From Glaciozyma antarctica PI12 (taxonomy: Eukaryota > Basidiomycota > Microbotryomycetes > Kriegeriales > Camptobasidiaceae), in assembly GCA_002917775.1 (NCBI GenBank), contig KZ627159.1, positions 31,102 through 95,101 of the forward strand: a stretch of 64,000 nt of DNA, read 5' to 3'. Each line of letters begins with the position of its first letter. Within the stretch, counting starts at the first letter, position 1. Under the pieces are notes generated by a model. The model saw only the letters and a program-made list of their open reading frames with translations, did no database searches and was not told where the DNA came from. This document shows, one piece after another, positions 22,521-32,913 of the stretch. Both the position numbers and the translations under genes were made by a program.

Positions 22521-23524
22521 TCACCTCACCACCCGGATCCCTCGGTTCGCACACTCCTCTTCCAGCCGTTGCCTCGCAATTCCTCTCCAACGTCCGGGCA
22601 CACCGAGTATTCCGAGTCGAGGAAGCTCTGGCAGCTTGATCCGCAGCGCGTCGAGCCCCGTATTGAGCACCTCAACGGGGAGCAGCACGAGTGTCTCCAG
22701 CGTCCGGGGGAGGGCGTCCACCAGCGAATCAAAGGGGGAGAATGCCGTTGCAGTGAAGTGGAAGTGTCGAAGTCGGAGGGTCCTTCGCAGGAAATCCACA
22801 ACGGCGTTCCCTGATTGGCGCGAAATGCGGCGGCCCACGAGCTCGAGGTGATGAAGGTTGCCCGCGACTGCCCGGAACCGCCCCAGAAGAAAAGGGAGGT
22901 GTCCACTAAAGTCGACCGGAGCTTCCGGAGCGCTGAGAATTAAGGTCGTCAAGGTACGCGCGGAGCTGGAGACAATGAGATTGAGGACGGCGCGATTCGG
23001 GGAGGTGGTGCAAATGCGGACAGTCGTGAGTCAGAATGGAAGTGTGCCACGGATTGATTCAAAGTCGAGAATCCCGTCGAGAGAGAGTGACTGGAGGCCT
23101 GCGGAGGAAGTAGAGTTAAGGCAAGAACGCCGACGCCGGGGTGTCGCGCGTACCTGCAAGATTCGGCTGATACAAGGACGCCATCGGAATCGATTCTTTC
23201 AGCGTCAGAGTCTTCAGCTGAACGCACTTTCCCAGCGCCCTCGCAACAGCGGAACGCGCCCCCCAGCTTTCCGCGCCTGCGATGGTGAGGCTGCGTGTTG
23301 GGTGCCTGCCATTCGCTTCGCTCTCCGCAAAAACCCACGCCTGCAGCACATTCGACAGTACGACCTCCCTCCAAAGCTCCAAAGTGCACCCACCATACCC
23401 AGCACTTCGCCACGCACGCCAGAGCTGGAAGGTCGGACCTCGTCCCCCGGTCGTTCTTGTTCACCGCAGCGAATGAGACGATAACGGCGAGGATTTCGGA
23501 AGGGAGGGGGTTGATGCTGGCCAT
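22521..23524 (-). pseudogene. F-box/LRR-like gene, frame-broken with in-frame TGA
   Basis: Exon 1 is 23524-23154 and exon 2 23098-22521. The N-terminus MASINPLPSEILAVIVSFAA and LPALACVAKCW are F-box-like. Family sequence then continues in the +1 frame from about 23385 (LELWREVVLSNVLQAWVFAE, CVQLKTLTLKESIPMASLYQ), so one base is in excess around the TTT in 23380-23390. In exon 2, GLQSLSLDGILDFESIRGTL-PF is followed by an in-frame TGA at 23033-23031, after which the same frame stays open with normal family sequence (LTTVRICTTSPNRAVLNLIV, and a C-terminus EEECANRGIRVVR). Two lesions make a functional protein unlikely unless the assembly is wrong here. Its closest relatives in the window are the genes at 15.3, 38.2 and 62.3 kb. 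Confidence 0.65.
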
Positions 23525-23805
23525 GTCGGGCGTGGTAGGACGAGGGAAGGGGTGGAGGAAAAGGTGGGGGAGGGGGGGAGGCTGGAGCTGGAGCTGGCGA
23601 GCTGGAGAGCTGTCGGGAGAGAGGGTCGTCAGCGCAGCTCCTCACACCCATGTGCTCCTCCCAGTTCACTTACTGGAGTATCGAGCGCAAGCAGAGTCCC
23701 GAGCGGTGTGGTGAGAAGGAAGCCAGCGGAGGCTATCGCGGCGACGTCCCTCTCCCTCCTTCCACACCATCGCGCACCAACTCAAGGAAGCAACTACAAC
23801 AGCCT

Positions 23806-24618
23806 ATGTCGTCCACTCGCTCCCTCCTCCGCATGTCCTCTCTCGCGCTCCGTTCCGCCCGCCCCGTCGCTCCTAGGCTCGCCCCCCGCCTCCGTCCTTC
23901 CGCCGTCAGCCGTCCGTTCAGCTCCACCCCTCTAGCGTTCAAGGAGCGCCACACCTCAGCCGCCTGGGCCAGCTCGGAGAAGGTCGAGTACCCTGAGCTG
24001 AAGAAGATCACGCAGAGTCCCGATGATGTGCGTTCAACGTTCGTCGCTCTGAGGGTTGTTACTGATCTCTCCTGAACGCGCAGAGCATCCTCCTGATTGG
24101 TGCGCTCCTTCCTTGTGAAGCGCAACGCTGGCTGACCCCGCAACAGACGTGCGAGAGCCCAACGAAGTCGCCCTCGGCAGCATCCCCTCCTCGGTCAACC
24201 TCCCTCTGAGCAGCTTCGAGAAGTCGCTCAGCATGGATGAGGGTGCGTCGTTCTCCTTTACGATACCTTGCCACGGCTGAGACGTTTGTACAGGGGACTT
24301 CACGCGCGTCCATGGCTTCCACAAGCCCGACAAGACGCAGCAGATTATCTTCTACTGCCGCAGCGGCAAGCGCTCTGAGACGGCGTTGGATCTCGCAAAG
24401 AGGGCTGGTTTCCGAGCGTGAGTCTCATACTGCTTTGCGGAGTGGGGCTGGTCTCGTTGGGAGGAAGGCGAGCACTAGTGGGAGCTGAGGGGGAGCGCTG
24501 GATAAGGACGGACTTAGCAGGGCGCGAGCTGATTCCTCTCTGTCCATATCGCAGTCTTCGCAACTACGAGGGATCGTACACCGACTGGGCTGCCAAGGAC
24601 GCGAAGAGCGACGATTAA
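23806..24618 (+). CDS. Mitochondrial rhodanese-domain protein
   Basis: Five exons, 23806-24027, 24084-24099, 24147-24242, 24294-24417 and 24555-24618, give 173 aa. The first ~45 residues (MSSTRSLLRMSSLALRSARP, then RPFSSTPLAF) form a strong mitochondrial presequence. The rhodanese fold follows: ILLIDVREPNEVALGSIPSS, VNLPLSSFEKSLSMDEGDFT and the active-site loop IIFYCRSGKRSETALDLAKR with the catalytic Cys in CRSGKRS, ending LRNYEGSYTDW. Such single-domain proteins move sulfur from thiosulfate or persulfides. The length agrees with yeast Rdl1/Rdl2. Exon 2 is only 16 bases. The substrate cannot be told from sequence. Confidence 0.9.
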
Positions 24619-25345
24619 ATGCCGCCCATCGAGGTTCAGCGTGAGGTGTGGAATTGTACCTCCGTTTTATGTGCTCCTGGGGGGCCAATCTTCGCAAGCT
24701 AGTGGGGTGATAGGCGGTACTGCTTCGTTCCTGCGCTGGTGTGCGAGTCTCAGCTCTCTGCTTCCAGCAACTCCCGCGCCACGCTGCTCAATCACCTTGA
24801 GCGTGCCGTTCGCAGCTTCGGTCGTCGTCTTCACAGCCTATCTTCCTCGAGTGCTTCTCAGCTCCTTTTCTGCTTCGCTTCGGATTCGAAGACGGCCAGA
24901 GCACTCCTTTCTTGATCCCCACGAACCGCCAGAACTTCATCAAGGCGCCGAGCACCTCTCTCCGCTCTGCTTCACTCTCCTTCTCCTTCGCAGCTTGCGC
25001 TACTGCCGTCCTTCACCCGTGCGCTCCTCTTACCTCCAGTCTTGTCCTGGACTACGCCGCTTTCGTTCCCGAGCCTCTCTCTCACCTCCGATGTGATCCT
25101 GCGCACCGCTCGACGCTCGCGGCGCAGCTCGGTGAGGCGGCGCGAGAGTCTGGCTTTTTTCTGTCGTTACCAGCTACGCACCTATGACTTCGGAGGAGTA
25201 CGTGCGGAAGCTTTCGATGAGACGTACAGCCGAGCGGCCGGCCGCGTAGCCAAAAAAGATGCAGCTCTTCGGAAATCGAGAACGTTTGAATCCGATTTCA
25301 GAGGCCCCTGGGATAGATATGTACGCGATAAGATACAGAGCGTGT
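24619..25345. other. Convergent intergenic region
   Basis: About 730 bases between the rhodanese stop and the RNase T2 stop. An open frame at 25042-25365 (ending FRGPWDRYVRDKIQSVSSQS) lacks a plausible start and overlaps the neighbouring gene's 3' end. I do not call a gene here. Confidence 0.4.
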
Positions 25346-27208
25346 CTAGCCAAAGTGGAGGTTGATGCTCTGTGCGGCGGAGCCGGTAACGACAGTGACT
25401 TGCGAAGTCCCTGAAGGAACGCCAGACGCGTGGAATGTCGCCGAGGACGCGTAGACGAGGTTCCCAGCCGCGTTCTATTGAGTATCTATATTAGCTAAAT
25501 CCTGAAGGGAGAACAGCGAGAGGAGCACGAACGCTGCTGAACGAGGTTGCGACGAGTCCAGAACCGCAGATGAACGCGCCAGCGGAGCTGATCTGGCAAG
25601 GTCCCTTGGAGGTGGAGAGCTTGAAAGTCGATCCGGAAGAAGCGACGGTGTATCCTGCGACGTGTCAGCACTTGATCTCCGAGCTTCGCAAAAAGGTAGA
25701 AAAGACGCACCAGCGCAGGTCGCTCCAACCATCCACTTGCCAGTGCTGATGAGGCATCCCTTCGTCGTTCCAGCGTTAACGACGTTCATAAACTTGGTTC
25801 CCGAGGGAGCGGAGGTGGAAGTTGAGCCGGGAGAGCTGCTGGTGGAGGTTGAGGACCCGCTCGTCTTGGGGAGCCACTTGATGCCGGTGCTGCTCCAGTC
25901 TCAGCGAAACGTCGACGATCAGGAACGAAAGAACTTACGAAGGGCAAGTAGACAAGCTCCCAACGGGCGAAGAGTGAGTGAAGCTGCCTCCCTCAATCGG
26001 GCCTGTCGTTGTGTACCCCCACCAGACCTCGCCGAGCACGCCAGATCTGCAGTTCCAGACTGCCTGCTTTCCAGTCCTCGCCGTGGCAACAGCTTGAAGC
26101 TGTGCTAGAGTGTATGTGGCGGTGGTGGAGGGGACGATGCCGGCGGCGGTAAGCCAAGAGTAAGTCGGGAGGGACTTGAAGAGCTCGACCGTCTTGTCAA
26201 AGTACGCGACCACTTCTTCCTCTGGTGGAGAGGAAGATGTTAGCATTGGTTGATTCTTCATGAAGAGCGACGCACGGTTGACGTAGGAAGAGCCGTAACA
26301 GTCAGTCTCGAGCGTCGAGATGCACGTTCCGTGCTGTCAAACGTTTGAGCGAGCTGATCGTGAATTAGGCGTGCACGCTGACCTTGTTCCACTCGTGAGA
26401 CCAGAAGCTTTCGTCGTCGCCGTTGTAGTCCTTCCAGTAGAGGCTGAGGTGGGTAATCAGCGTCGCGAAAGCGAAAATTCCGGATTCCGGAGCTCACTTC
26501 ATATAGTCGAGCGAAGCCTGTCCTCCACCAGATTGAAGAATCGAGCGAATGTTGCTGTACTCCCTCGAGGTGTCGCAGAAGGCATCATATGTTCCATCGC
26601 AGTTGTCCTGTTGGGAGGGAGGGGAAGGAGGGAAGAAAGGAATGAAGACTGAGTTGCGAACTTGATTGAAAGAGGAAGTAGAGACGAACGGGCCAGAGTC
26701 TGCATTGGCAAAAGCTTTATTAGCGATGAACGGATGAGAACATGGAGGGACCTACCCGTGTACGGTCCAGCTGTTAGTCTGGGAAGATTGCGAAGCGGGG
26801 TCAGCGAGCGCGCGGTTACCGTTCTTGATCCCTTCTCACCGGTCCAGTAACGGGTGCAGTATCCTGCGAGCAGCGTTAGTGATGACCCAGAGCCATTGAG
26901 CTGAACGTGCGTACCCAGAACTGGGTCCTGAGGAAGCGAGTCAGCTAAGCGAGCGCACGTGTGAGGATCGCAGAAGCTCACAACACGAAGTAGCCTCCAG
27001 GGGAGTTGGTGCGGCAGGTGTCAACAGTGCTAAGAGCCGTTTTCAGCGAAGAGCGAGAGGAGAGAAGACGAAAGACTGACCTGGACGCCGGGCAGGAAGC
27101 CCCGACGTTGGAGCAAGTCGCTTGCCTAGCGAACAAGCCACCTTTGCTGAGAGAGGTCGTGGGTGCCGCTAGAGCGGCTGGAAGGAGTGCGAGAAGGGGA
27201 AGAATCAT
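25346..27208 (-). CDS. Secreted ribonuclease T2
   Basis: Thirteen exons join in phase to 395 aa: 27208-27081, 27029-26982, 26927-26915, 26863-26840, 26778-26756, 26699-26690, 26607-26498, 26443-26383, 26333-26276, 26221-25939, 25889-25711, 25654-25533 and 25474-25346. A signal peptide (MILPLLALLPAALA) is followed by a possible Arg-containing propeptide site. Both RNase T2 active-site motifs are present: SWTVHGLWPDNCDGTYDAFC (CAS I, catalytic His) and FWSHEWNKHGTCISTL (CAS II, two catalytic His and Glu). After residue ~280 comes a Ser/Thr linker and an extra C-terminal domain (GATCAGYTVASSGSTFKLST), as in Rny1-type fungal enzymes. The enzyme cuts single-stranded RNA outside the cell or in the vacuole. 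Two exons are 10 and 13 bases long. Confidence 0.93.
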
Positions 27209-27782
27209 CTTGGAAGGAATGAAGGAAAGAGAGAGAGCTGCACGTTGCTGTTCGCAGAGGACAGCTGAGGGCAGGCGAGCTAGTGCAGACGGACCGCGTG
27301 GCTCTCGATACGAAGTGCGCGTAATGCAACCTTACACAACTGAGCCTGTTACAAAGTCGTCTCCCCTCTAAGAGGCACGCAACACGCGAGAAGGAGAAGG
27401 GAGGATCGGGAACCGCGGAGGCCCGCGCGAGGGGCCGCGTTCCTCGAGCCACTGTCGGTGACTGGGCGTAGGAACTTAACAGATTATACACCAGGAGGGG
27501 AGCTCACGCAATCTGCTGCAAAAGGACGATTTCGAGAGTCGGGAAGAGCCTGAGGAAGAGCGAAGCGCAGGAGAAGGTTCGGCGAGCGAGGCTACGAAGT
27601 TATCCTCGTCGGCCATCTGAACACACTGAGGAGCGTCTTGGTGCAGAAATGGAGGCAGGAGGGTAGGCGGCCGCCTGGCTTGTGCTGGTACGGCCCGACG
27701 GGCCCTACATAAACTAGGTCAGTCTATTGAAGAGATGAGACGCGTAGGTGACGTACAAGTCGGATAGCGGTATTCCCCCCGT
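27209..27782. other. Upstream region of RNase T2 gene
   Basis: About 570 bases. It holds the RNase T2 promoter and possibly the 3' end of the small minus-strand gene at 27.8-28.2 kb. No conserved frame recognised. Confidence 0.4.
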
Positions 27783-28174
27783 TCACGACAGCAACTGGAG
27801 AGTTTCGACATGAGGTGCCGATGGAGCGCTGTACGGTTCTTCCATTAGCGCGGGACTTGAGAGAGGCGATAGCAGAGGGACGTAATTTGCAGGACCTCGA
27901 TGTAGAGCTGAACCAGTTCGGCGTCGCATTGCTCGGACGCGGGCTTCACGTCGTAGTTCTGTTGAGACGCCGCGGCGATCAGTAGGAGAAGCCAATCAGA
28001 GTTTCAGCACAGACTCACAAAAACATGAGGCTTCTTCTGGTTCCAAAGGAACCTCTTCGGGCTGAGGAGCTTGGATCCAGCTCGGGCGCGAAGAGCGAAT
28101 CCGCCGCGGGCCTTGTCCGTCGAGTTGTGGCGTGGGTGGGGGATCTGAGGAGCGAGGCGTTTAAGGCGCTGCAT
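27700..28174 (-). CDS. Small protein of unknown function
   Basis: A likely first exon, 28174-28019, starts MQRLKRLAPQIPHPRHNSTD and is very basic (FALRARAGSKLLSPKRFLWN), which could be a mitochondrial presequence. It ends at a clean GTGAGT donor. A second exon from 27958 reads NYDVKPASEQCDAELVQLYI in phase. Further downstream, about 27830-27763, the frame AVVNGGNTAIRL looks coding and is followed by a GTACGT donor, so a third exon is possible. I do not recognise the family, and the 3' end is not settled. Confidence 0.4.
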
Positions 28175-28729
28175 AGCGATTTCGAGGTGTAAGGAAGGAA
28201 AGAGAGAGAGACTGTGACCAGGGTCTCGTGAGGAGCGCAAATCTCAGAAATGATCGTCGGCGAGGAATGTGAACCCAACGGCAGAGCGCGTCGCGATTTG
28301 TTTAGGACGTTGAAGCTAATTTGGCTCGAAACAAGAGGCGCGTGATACACTATCCGAAGCTCTACGGTCACGCCGGTCACAGCGAGTCACAGTCGACCGT
28401 GGTGTCAAATGACCGGGATCAAGAGGTCGGTTCGAGCAGAGGGTTGCGGTACTCTTGTATGTCGCGAAAACATTTGTGCAAACAGGAAGAAAGATACTCT
28501 CCACTAGCCTCTCCCTAGAGCGAAGAGGCGTGCCGACTCGGGGAGCGAGGGCAGCGAGTTAGGGAGAGTGGAAGGAGGAGAACGTTCGGCCCGCGAGGTT
28601 CTGAGCCAAAATTTTGGAGTGGGGAAATTTGTCAAAAGAAAGAATGCAGGCCCACTGCAGCTTCCTCACTCCTTTCTCCTCTACTCACGACGCAGGGCCA
28701 AACCGCTACACCAGCTCGACTTGATCAGG
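28175..28729. other. Divergent intergenic region upstream of NIC96
   Basis: About 550 bases with no recognisable gene, likely the NIC96 promoter. GC falls locally (28310-28660) compared with the flanking genes. Confidence 0.4.
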
Positions 28730-31700
28730 ATGGCCTACTCCTACTCGCAACAGGCACCGCCTTCACTCGCGGCCTTGCTCGAGCAATCCCAGCGCCTCAC
28801 CTCCTCCCTCGCTCAACCCGCCGACCTCCCTCAGATCCAGCTCGGCTTGGACCAGATCGAGAGTCAGAGTAGGAGGATCGCAGGACGGAGCGCCAAGGAA
28901 GCTGGGGCTGGAGGCGCAAGAGAAGGAGGGAACGCGTGAGTCGTCTTTTTGAGGGCGTGTTTGGTGTTGCGGGAGAGGCTGGGGAAGCTTCAAGGGGAGC
29001 AAGCAGCAGCCAGGATGTGCTTTGAAGTAGCTACCGGACCTGCTTGAAGCTCGGCCTGAGCTATCCACCCGTCTCGGACGAACACCGCTCAACTCGTGCA
29101 GCAGCTCACTGACTCTCTCTCCACAGCTACTACCTCCTCGCTTCTGGCGGAGTCAACGCCGACCAGCTCTCCTCTACGATCAATGCCGTCTCCCTCACCG
29201 GCACTTTCGAGCCCCTCCTCCCTCTCAGCGATACCGACGTCGAGGTGCGTCTCCTCCGCGTCTATCCTCCCGGCCCCGCTAACAACGGACACGCAGGGCT
29301 ACCTCCGCCACACGCACGAGCAAACCATCATCTCCTCTATCGAAGAAGGTCGGCGCCAAACGACTGCAGACTTCTACCGCAATCTCGACGGCCAGATGAG
29401 GCGTAATTGGGAGCAGCAGAAGGAGAAGCTCTTCGAGGAGCTCGGACGGCATCAGGGATCTGCGACTGCGTCTGGATCTGGAGGTCGTGCGGATTCAGGG
29501 GAGACGCCGAGGAGGAAGGGCGCTGGAGGAGGGTTCGACCGAGGAGTGAGTTCCGGCGCCTTCCTGCTGCTGGAGAGGAGCTGATGGGTTGGGTTTAACA
29601 GAGTCCAGCGGGGCAGGCACCGAGTGCGGCGAGCGCTCTCCAGATGCACTCGCGTATGATGCGTTACGATCGAGTCGTGCGCAAGTTGAACGAGTACCGG
29701 AAGCAGGGGTACTCGTTTGGGCTTGTCTCCTCGTTTGGCGAGGCGAGCGTCGGAGCTGCTGGGGATTCGGTGCGTTCCTGGTTTGACTGACTGCTTGAGA
29801 ATGCTGCTAACTCGCGTCCGAGCAGAAGGCGGCGCAGACGACCGAGACCTGGAGACTCCTTAGCCACCTCGTCAAGGAGCGGGACGTCATCAATGGCGAG
29901 TTCCAGCGCACGAGTCTCAGCGAGCGGCAGTACGCGCGCGCGTACCTTGCTTCAGACCAGGAGGGCGCCGAGGCGACAGAGTTGCGGAAGATGATCGGGG
30001 ATGGTGCGAGGGATGGAGCTCGACCTCCAGTGAGTGGTCTCGCTCGAAGCTGGGGAAGGGGAAGAAGCTGATGAGCTTTGCAGGTTCATCAACTACGTCG
30101 AGAAGACGCTGGCATCACGACCTGCGGAAGCTGGCCTTGGAGGCGTTCCGTCGATGCAGAACAAGATTCGCGCCTTCCTTAACGTCAAGTACCAGAAGCA
30201 AGGAGCGTGGACCAACTCGAGTCTCGAAGTAGGTCGCTTCTTCGAGCCTATTTCCAAGCAGACGCTGACGTTCAACGCCAGATCGTCAACAACACGCCCG
30301 TCTGGGCGAGGATCTACTACCTCCTCCGCTCGGGACACGCCAAGGACGCTCTCGAGTTCGCTACGGAGAACGAGCCTCACATTCAGAAGCTCGAAAAGAG
30401 TTTTGTCCCGTACTTCAAGGCCTGGCTCGACAGCCCCGACCGCCGGTTCGTCGTTCTTCGTTCTCCCGCCTCCGTCGCTGACCTCCGACTCTCACAGACT
30501 ACCCAAACTCCTTCGCGATCGCTTCCTCTCCGAGTACAACCAACGCATCCGCTACCTCACCGACACCTCGGATCCCTACAAGCACGCTCTCTACAAGCTC
30601 ATCGGTCGCGTCGAGCTCTCGCGCCGGAACGTCCCCGGAGTCACGCAGACGACCGAGGACTGGCTTTGGTTCCAGCTTAGCCTCGTGCGCGAGAACGAGG
30701 GACCGGGAGAAGCGCCGCATGAGCGGTACGGGCTTAGGGACCTCGGGAGGGTGTTGGTCAAGTTCGGCGAAGGGCACTTTGATCCCAAGGGGAACAGGCC
30801 GGTGTTGTACTTCCAGGTGCAGGTGCTGAGCGGGCAATTCGAGAGGGTGAGTCGGCCAGATGCGAGACCGGAGAACGAAGCTGATGCGGTTTGCGCAGGC
30901 CGTCGCGTTCCTTCATCAACACTCGCAGTTTCAGGCCGACGCAGTCCACTTTGCCATCGCTCTCTCGTACTATGGACTCCTTCGCGTTCCAGCAGGACCC
31001 AGGACTTCCGACGTCGAACTTCGTACGTCCTTCCGCTCCTCCCCTCCTTCCTCGAACTAATCTCTCACCACAGTCGTCATCGACCAAGACGGCGCCGGCC
31101 ACGATGTCACGCACCTCAACTTCGCCCGCCTTCTCCACCGCTACACGCGCGCGTTCGTCCAGAGCGACGCGCAGGAGGCGCTTCACTACCTCTACCTCAT
31201 CTGCCTCAACGCCGACCTTCCTGCGCCGGCGGGACCGGAACAAGTCGCGCTGTGCCACGACTACATTCGCGAGCTTGTGATGGAGACGAGGAAGTACGCC
31301 GAGCTGCTGGGGGATGTGCGGAACGACGGAACGAAGATCGTGCGTTGGACTCCATCGGCTGGGTGGAAAGCAGCTGACGGACGTTTGTGCAGTCCGGAAT
31401 GCTCGAACGAGACCTCAAGCTCATCCACCTCAAGGACGAGAAGTCGTACCTCCTCGGAATCGTCAAGGCCGCCGCACACCGCGCCGACCAAGAGAAGCGG
31501 TTCTCGGAAGCGATCCTCCTTTACAACCTCGCCGAGGAGTACGACGCCGTCATCTCCGTTCTCAACGTCGAGCTCGGCAACTCGCTCTCGCGGCCTTCGT
31601 CGGCGTCAGCAGGGAGCGAAGCGGCGGCGTACTTCCGCGCCGGAGGGGAGAGCGTCGCGATGGCGGCGGGGCAGGAGGACGTGGCTAAGATTGCGCGGAG

Positions 31701-32330
31701 CATCTTGGAGCACTACGATCGGTCGAGCGGGATTGGGGGACGTGTGTCGAGGAAGAACAGGGAGACGTGCGCGGTGCTCATGCGGCTCAAGGAAGCCATG
31801 ACGCTGTACGAGGAGAACAGGCTCGACCATGCGCTCGAGGTGAGCTTCTTTTCTCTTTAACCGTGCGTGGGTGGAGCTGATGCGCGGGAGCAGGCGATCG
31901 AGGCCGTCAATATTATCCCTCTTCATTCGGACCTCGTCGCCATCATTCGTGCGGCGGAGGAGTTCAAGGAGCTCGACGAGGCGATCGTTCGCAACTTTGA
32001 TGTCATCCTCCTGACGACGATGAACATCATCTACAAGATCCACGGCGGGCTCAAGGAGAGTCCGTACGGCGACGCGAGTCGGCAGCAGGTGCATTTCGCG
32101 TTCTTTTGATTCGCAGGAGCTTGAGCGACGAGCTGATTCGATTCTGCGTACGTAGAAGATGACGGAGCTGCGACAAAAGGCACGCTCGTTGATGATGTTC
32201 GCCGGCATGGTACGTTCGCTCCTTGCGAGAGGCGAAGCAGGAACTGACCGACCTCACTCTTCAGCTACGCTTCCGCCTTACGAGCGACACTTATGCGGCG
32301 TTGACTCGGTTGGATGTCTTTATTCACTGA
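28730..32330 (+). CDS. NIC96: Nucleoporin Nic96/Nup93
   Basis: Fourteen exons: 28730-28935, 29127-29244, 29297-29545, 29602-29769, 29826-30029, 30084-30228, 30282-30445, 30498-30846, 30899-31022, 31074-31339, 31393-31839, 31894-32088, 32156-32209 and 32265-32330, about 917 aa. An N-terminal coiled-coil region (LEQSQRLTSSLAQ, HTHEQTIISSIEEGRRQTTA) leads to the Nic96 solenoid: VWARIYYLLRSGHAKDALEF, LPKLLRDRFLSEYNQRIRYL, TEDWLWFQLSLVRENEG, AVHFAIALSYYGLL and SEAILLYNLAEEYDAVISVL. Nic96 builds the inner ring of the nuclear pore and anchors the Nsp1 complex. Between exons 5 and 6 the phase fails by one base: removing a G near 30018 would give DGLDLQFINYVEK. Alternatively, an acceptor eight bases upstream at 30075 (exon 6 starting CTTTGCAGG) keeps the frame as LCRFINYVEK. 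Confidence 0.93.
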
Positions 32331-32913
32331 GCACTCTGCAGCAATGTACGCTTTGGATCATCTTCGTCGCGCGTTGTCGTCGAGAGATCGAGGCCGAGCA
32401 GCTAGCTGGGGTCGCGCTCTTCTGATCTTAGCAGTCCTTTTTCAGATCTTAAATTCATGTTGTACTTCTTCGTATGTCGGCGTCGCTGCTCAGAGCAAGG
32501 AGTTCCAGCGAAGGGAGTTACGAGAAGACCTTGTTTTGAGGGCGCCTCGGCGCCGAAATCCTTCTCCCTCTTCCCCCACCCTCCCGCGAACAACACGCCG
32601 CCTTTGCACAAGAACAGCACCGTAGGCTGTCTTAGACCTCTCCAAGCTCCGCCACGGCTGACACTCGCCGTCGTCGCAGACCGCACCCTCCGCAACGCTC
32701 GATCCCTGGCAGAACGTCCTCAGCAGCGACCTCACCGCTCCCTCTCCCCTCCCCACACCCATCCGACTCTCCTCCAGCTCGTACTTAGGACCTCGACGCA
32801 GCGGCGATCCTCCCCTCCCCTCTCCTGTTCGGCCCTAGGCTCCCGAACCTTCTCCACTCGCGACAACAGCGCCTTTCTCGCGTATCGGAACTCGAGGGAC
32901 GGAGTGATTCACG
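32331..32913. other. Intergenic region NIC96 to membrane-protein gene
   Basis: About 580 bases with Pro/Ser-coding-like composition but no recognised protein. It probably contains the 5' untranslated leader of the downstream gene. Confidence 0.4.

Noticed and set aside
22858-23484. Plus-strand frame of about 208 codons opposite the F-box-like gene
   Set aside because: Basic, low-information antisense shadow; the minus strand carries the family match.
25042-25365. Plus-strand open frame ending VRDKIQSVSSQSGG
   Set aside because: No ATG start, no splice context, and it overlaps the 3' end of the well-supported RNase T2 gene on the other strand.
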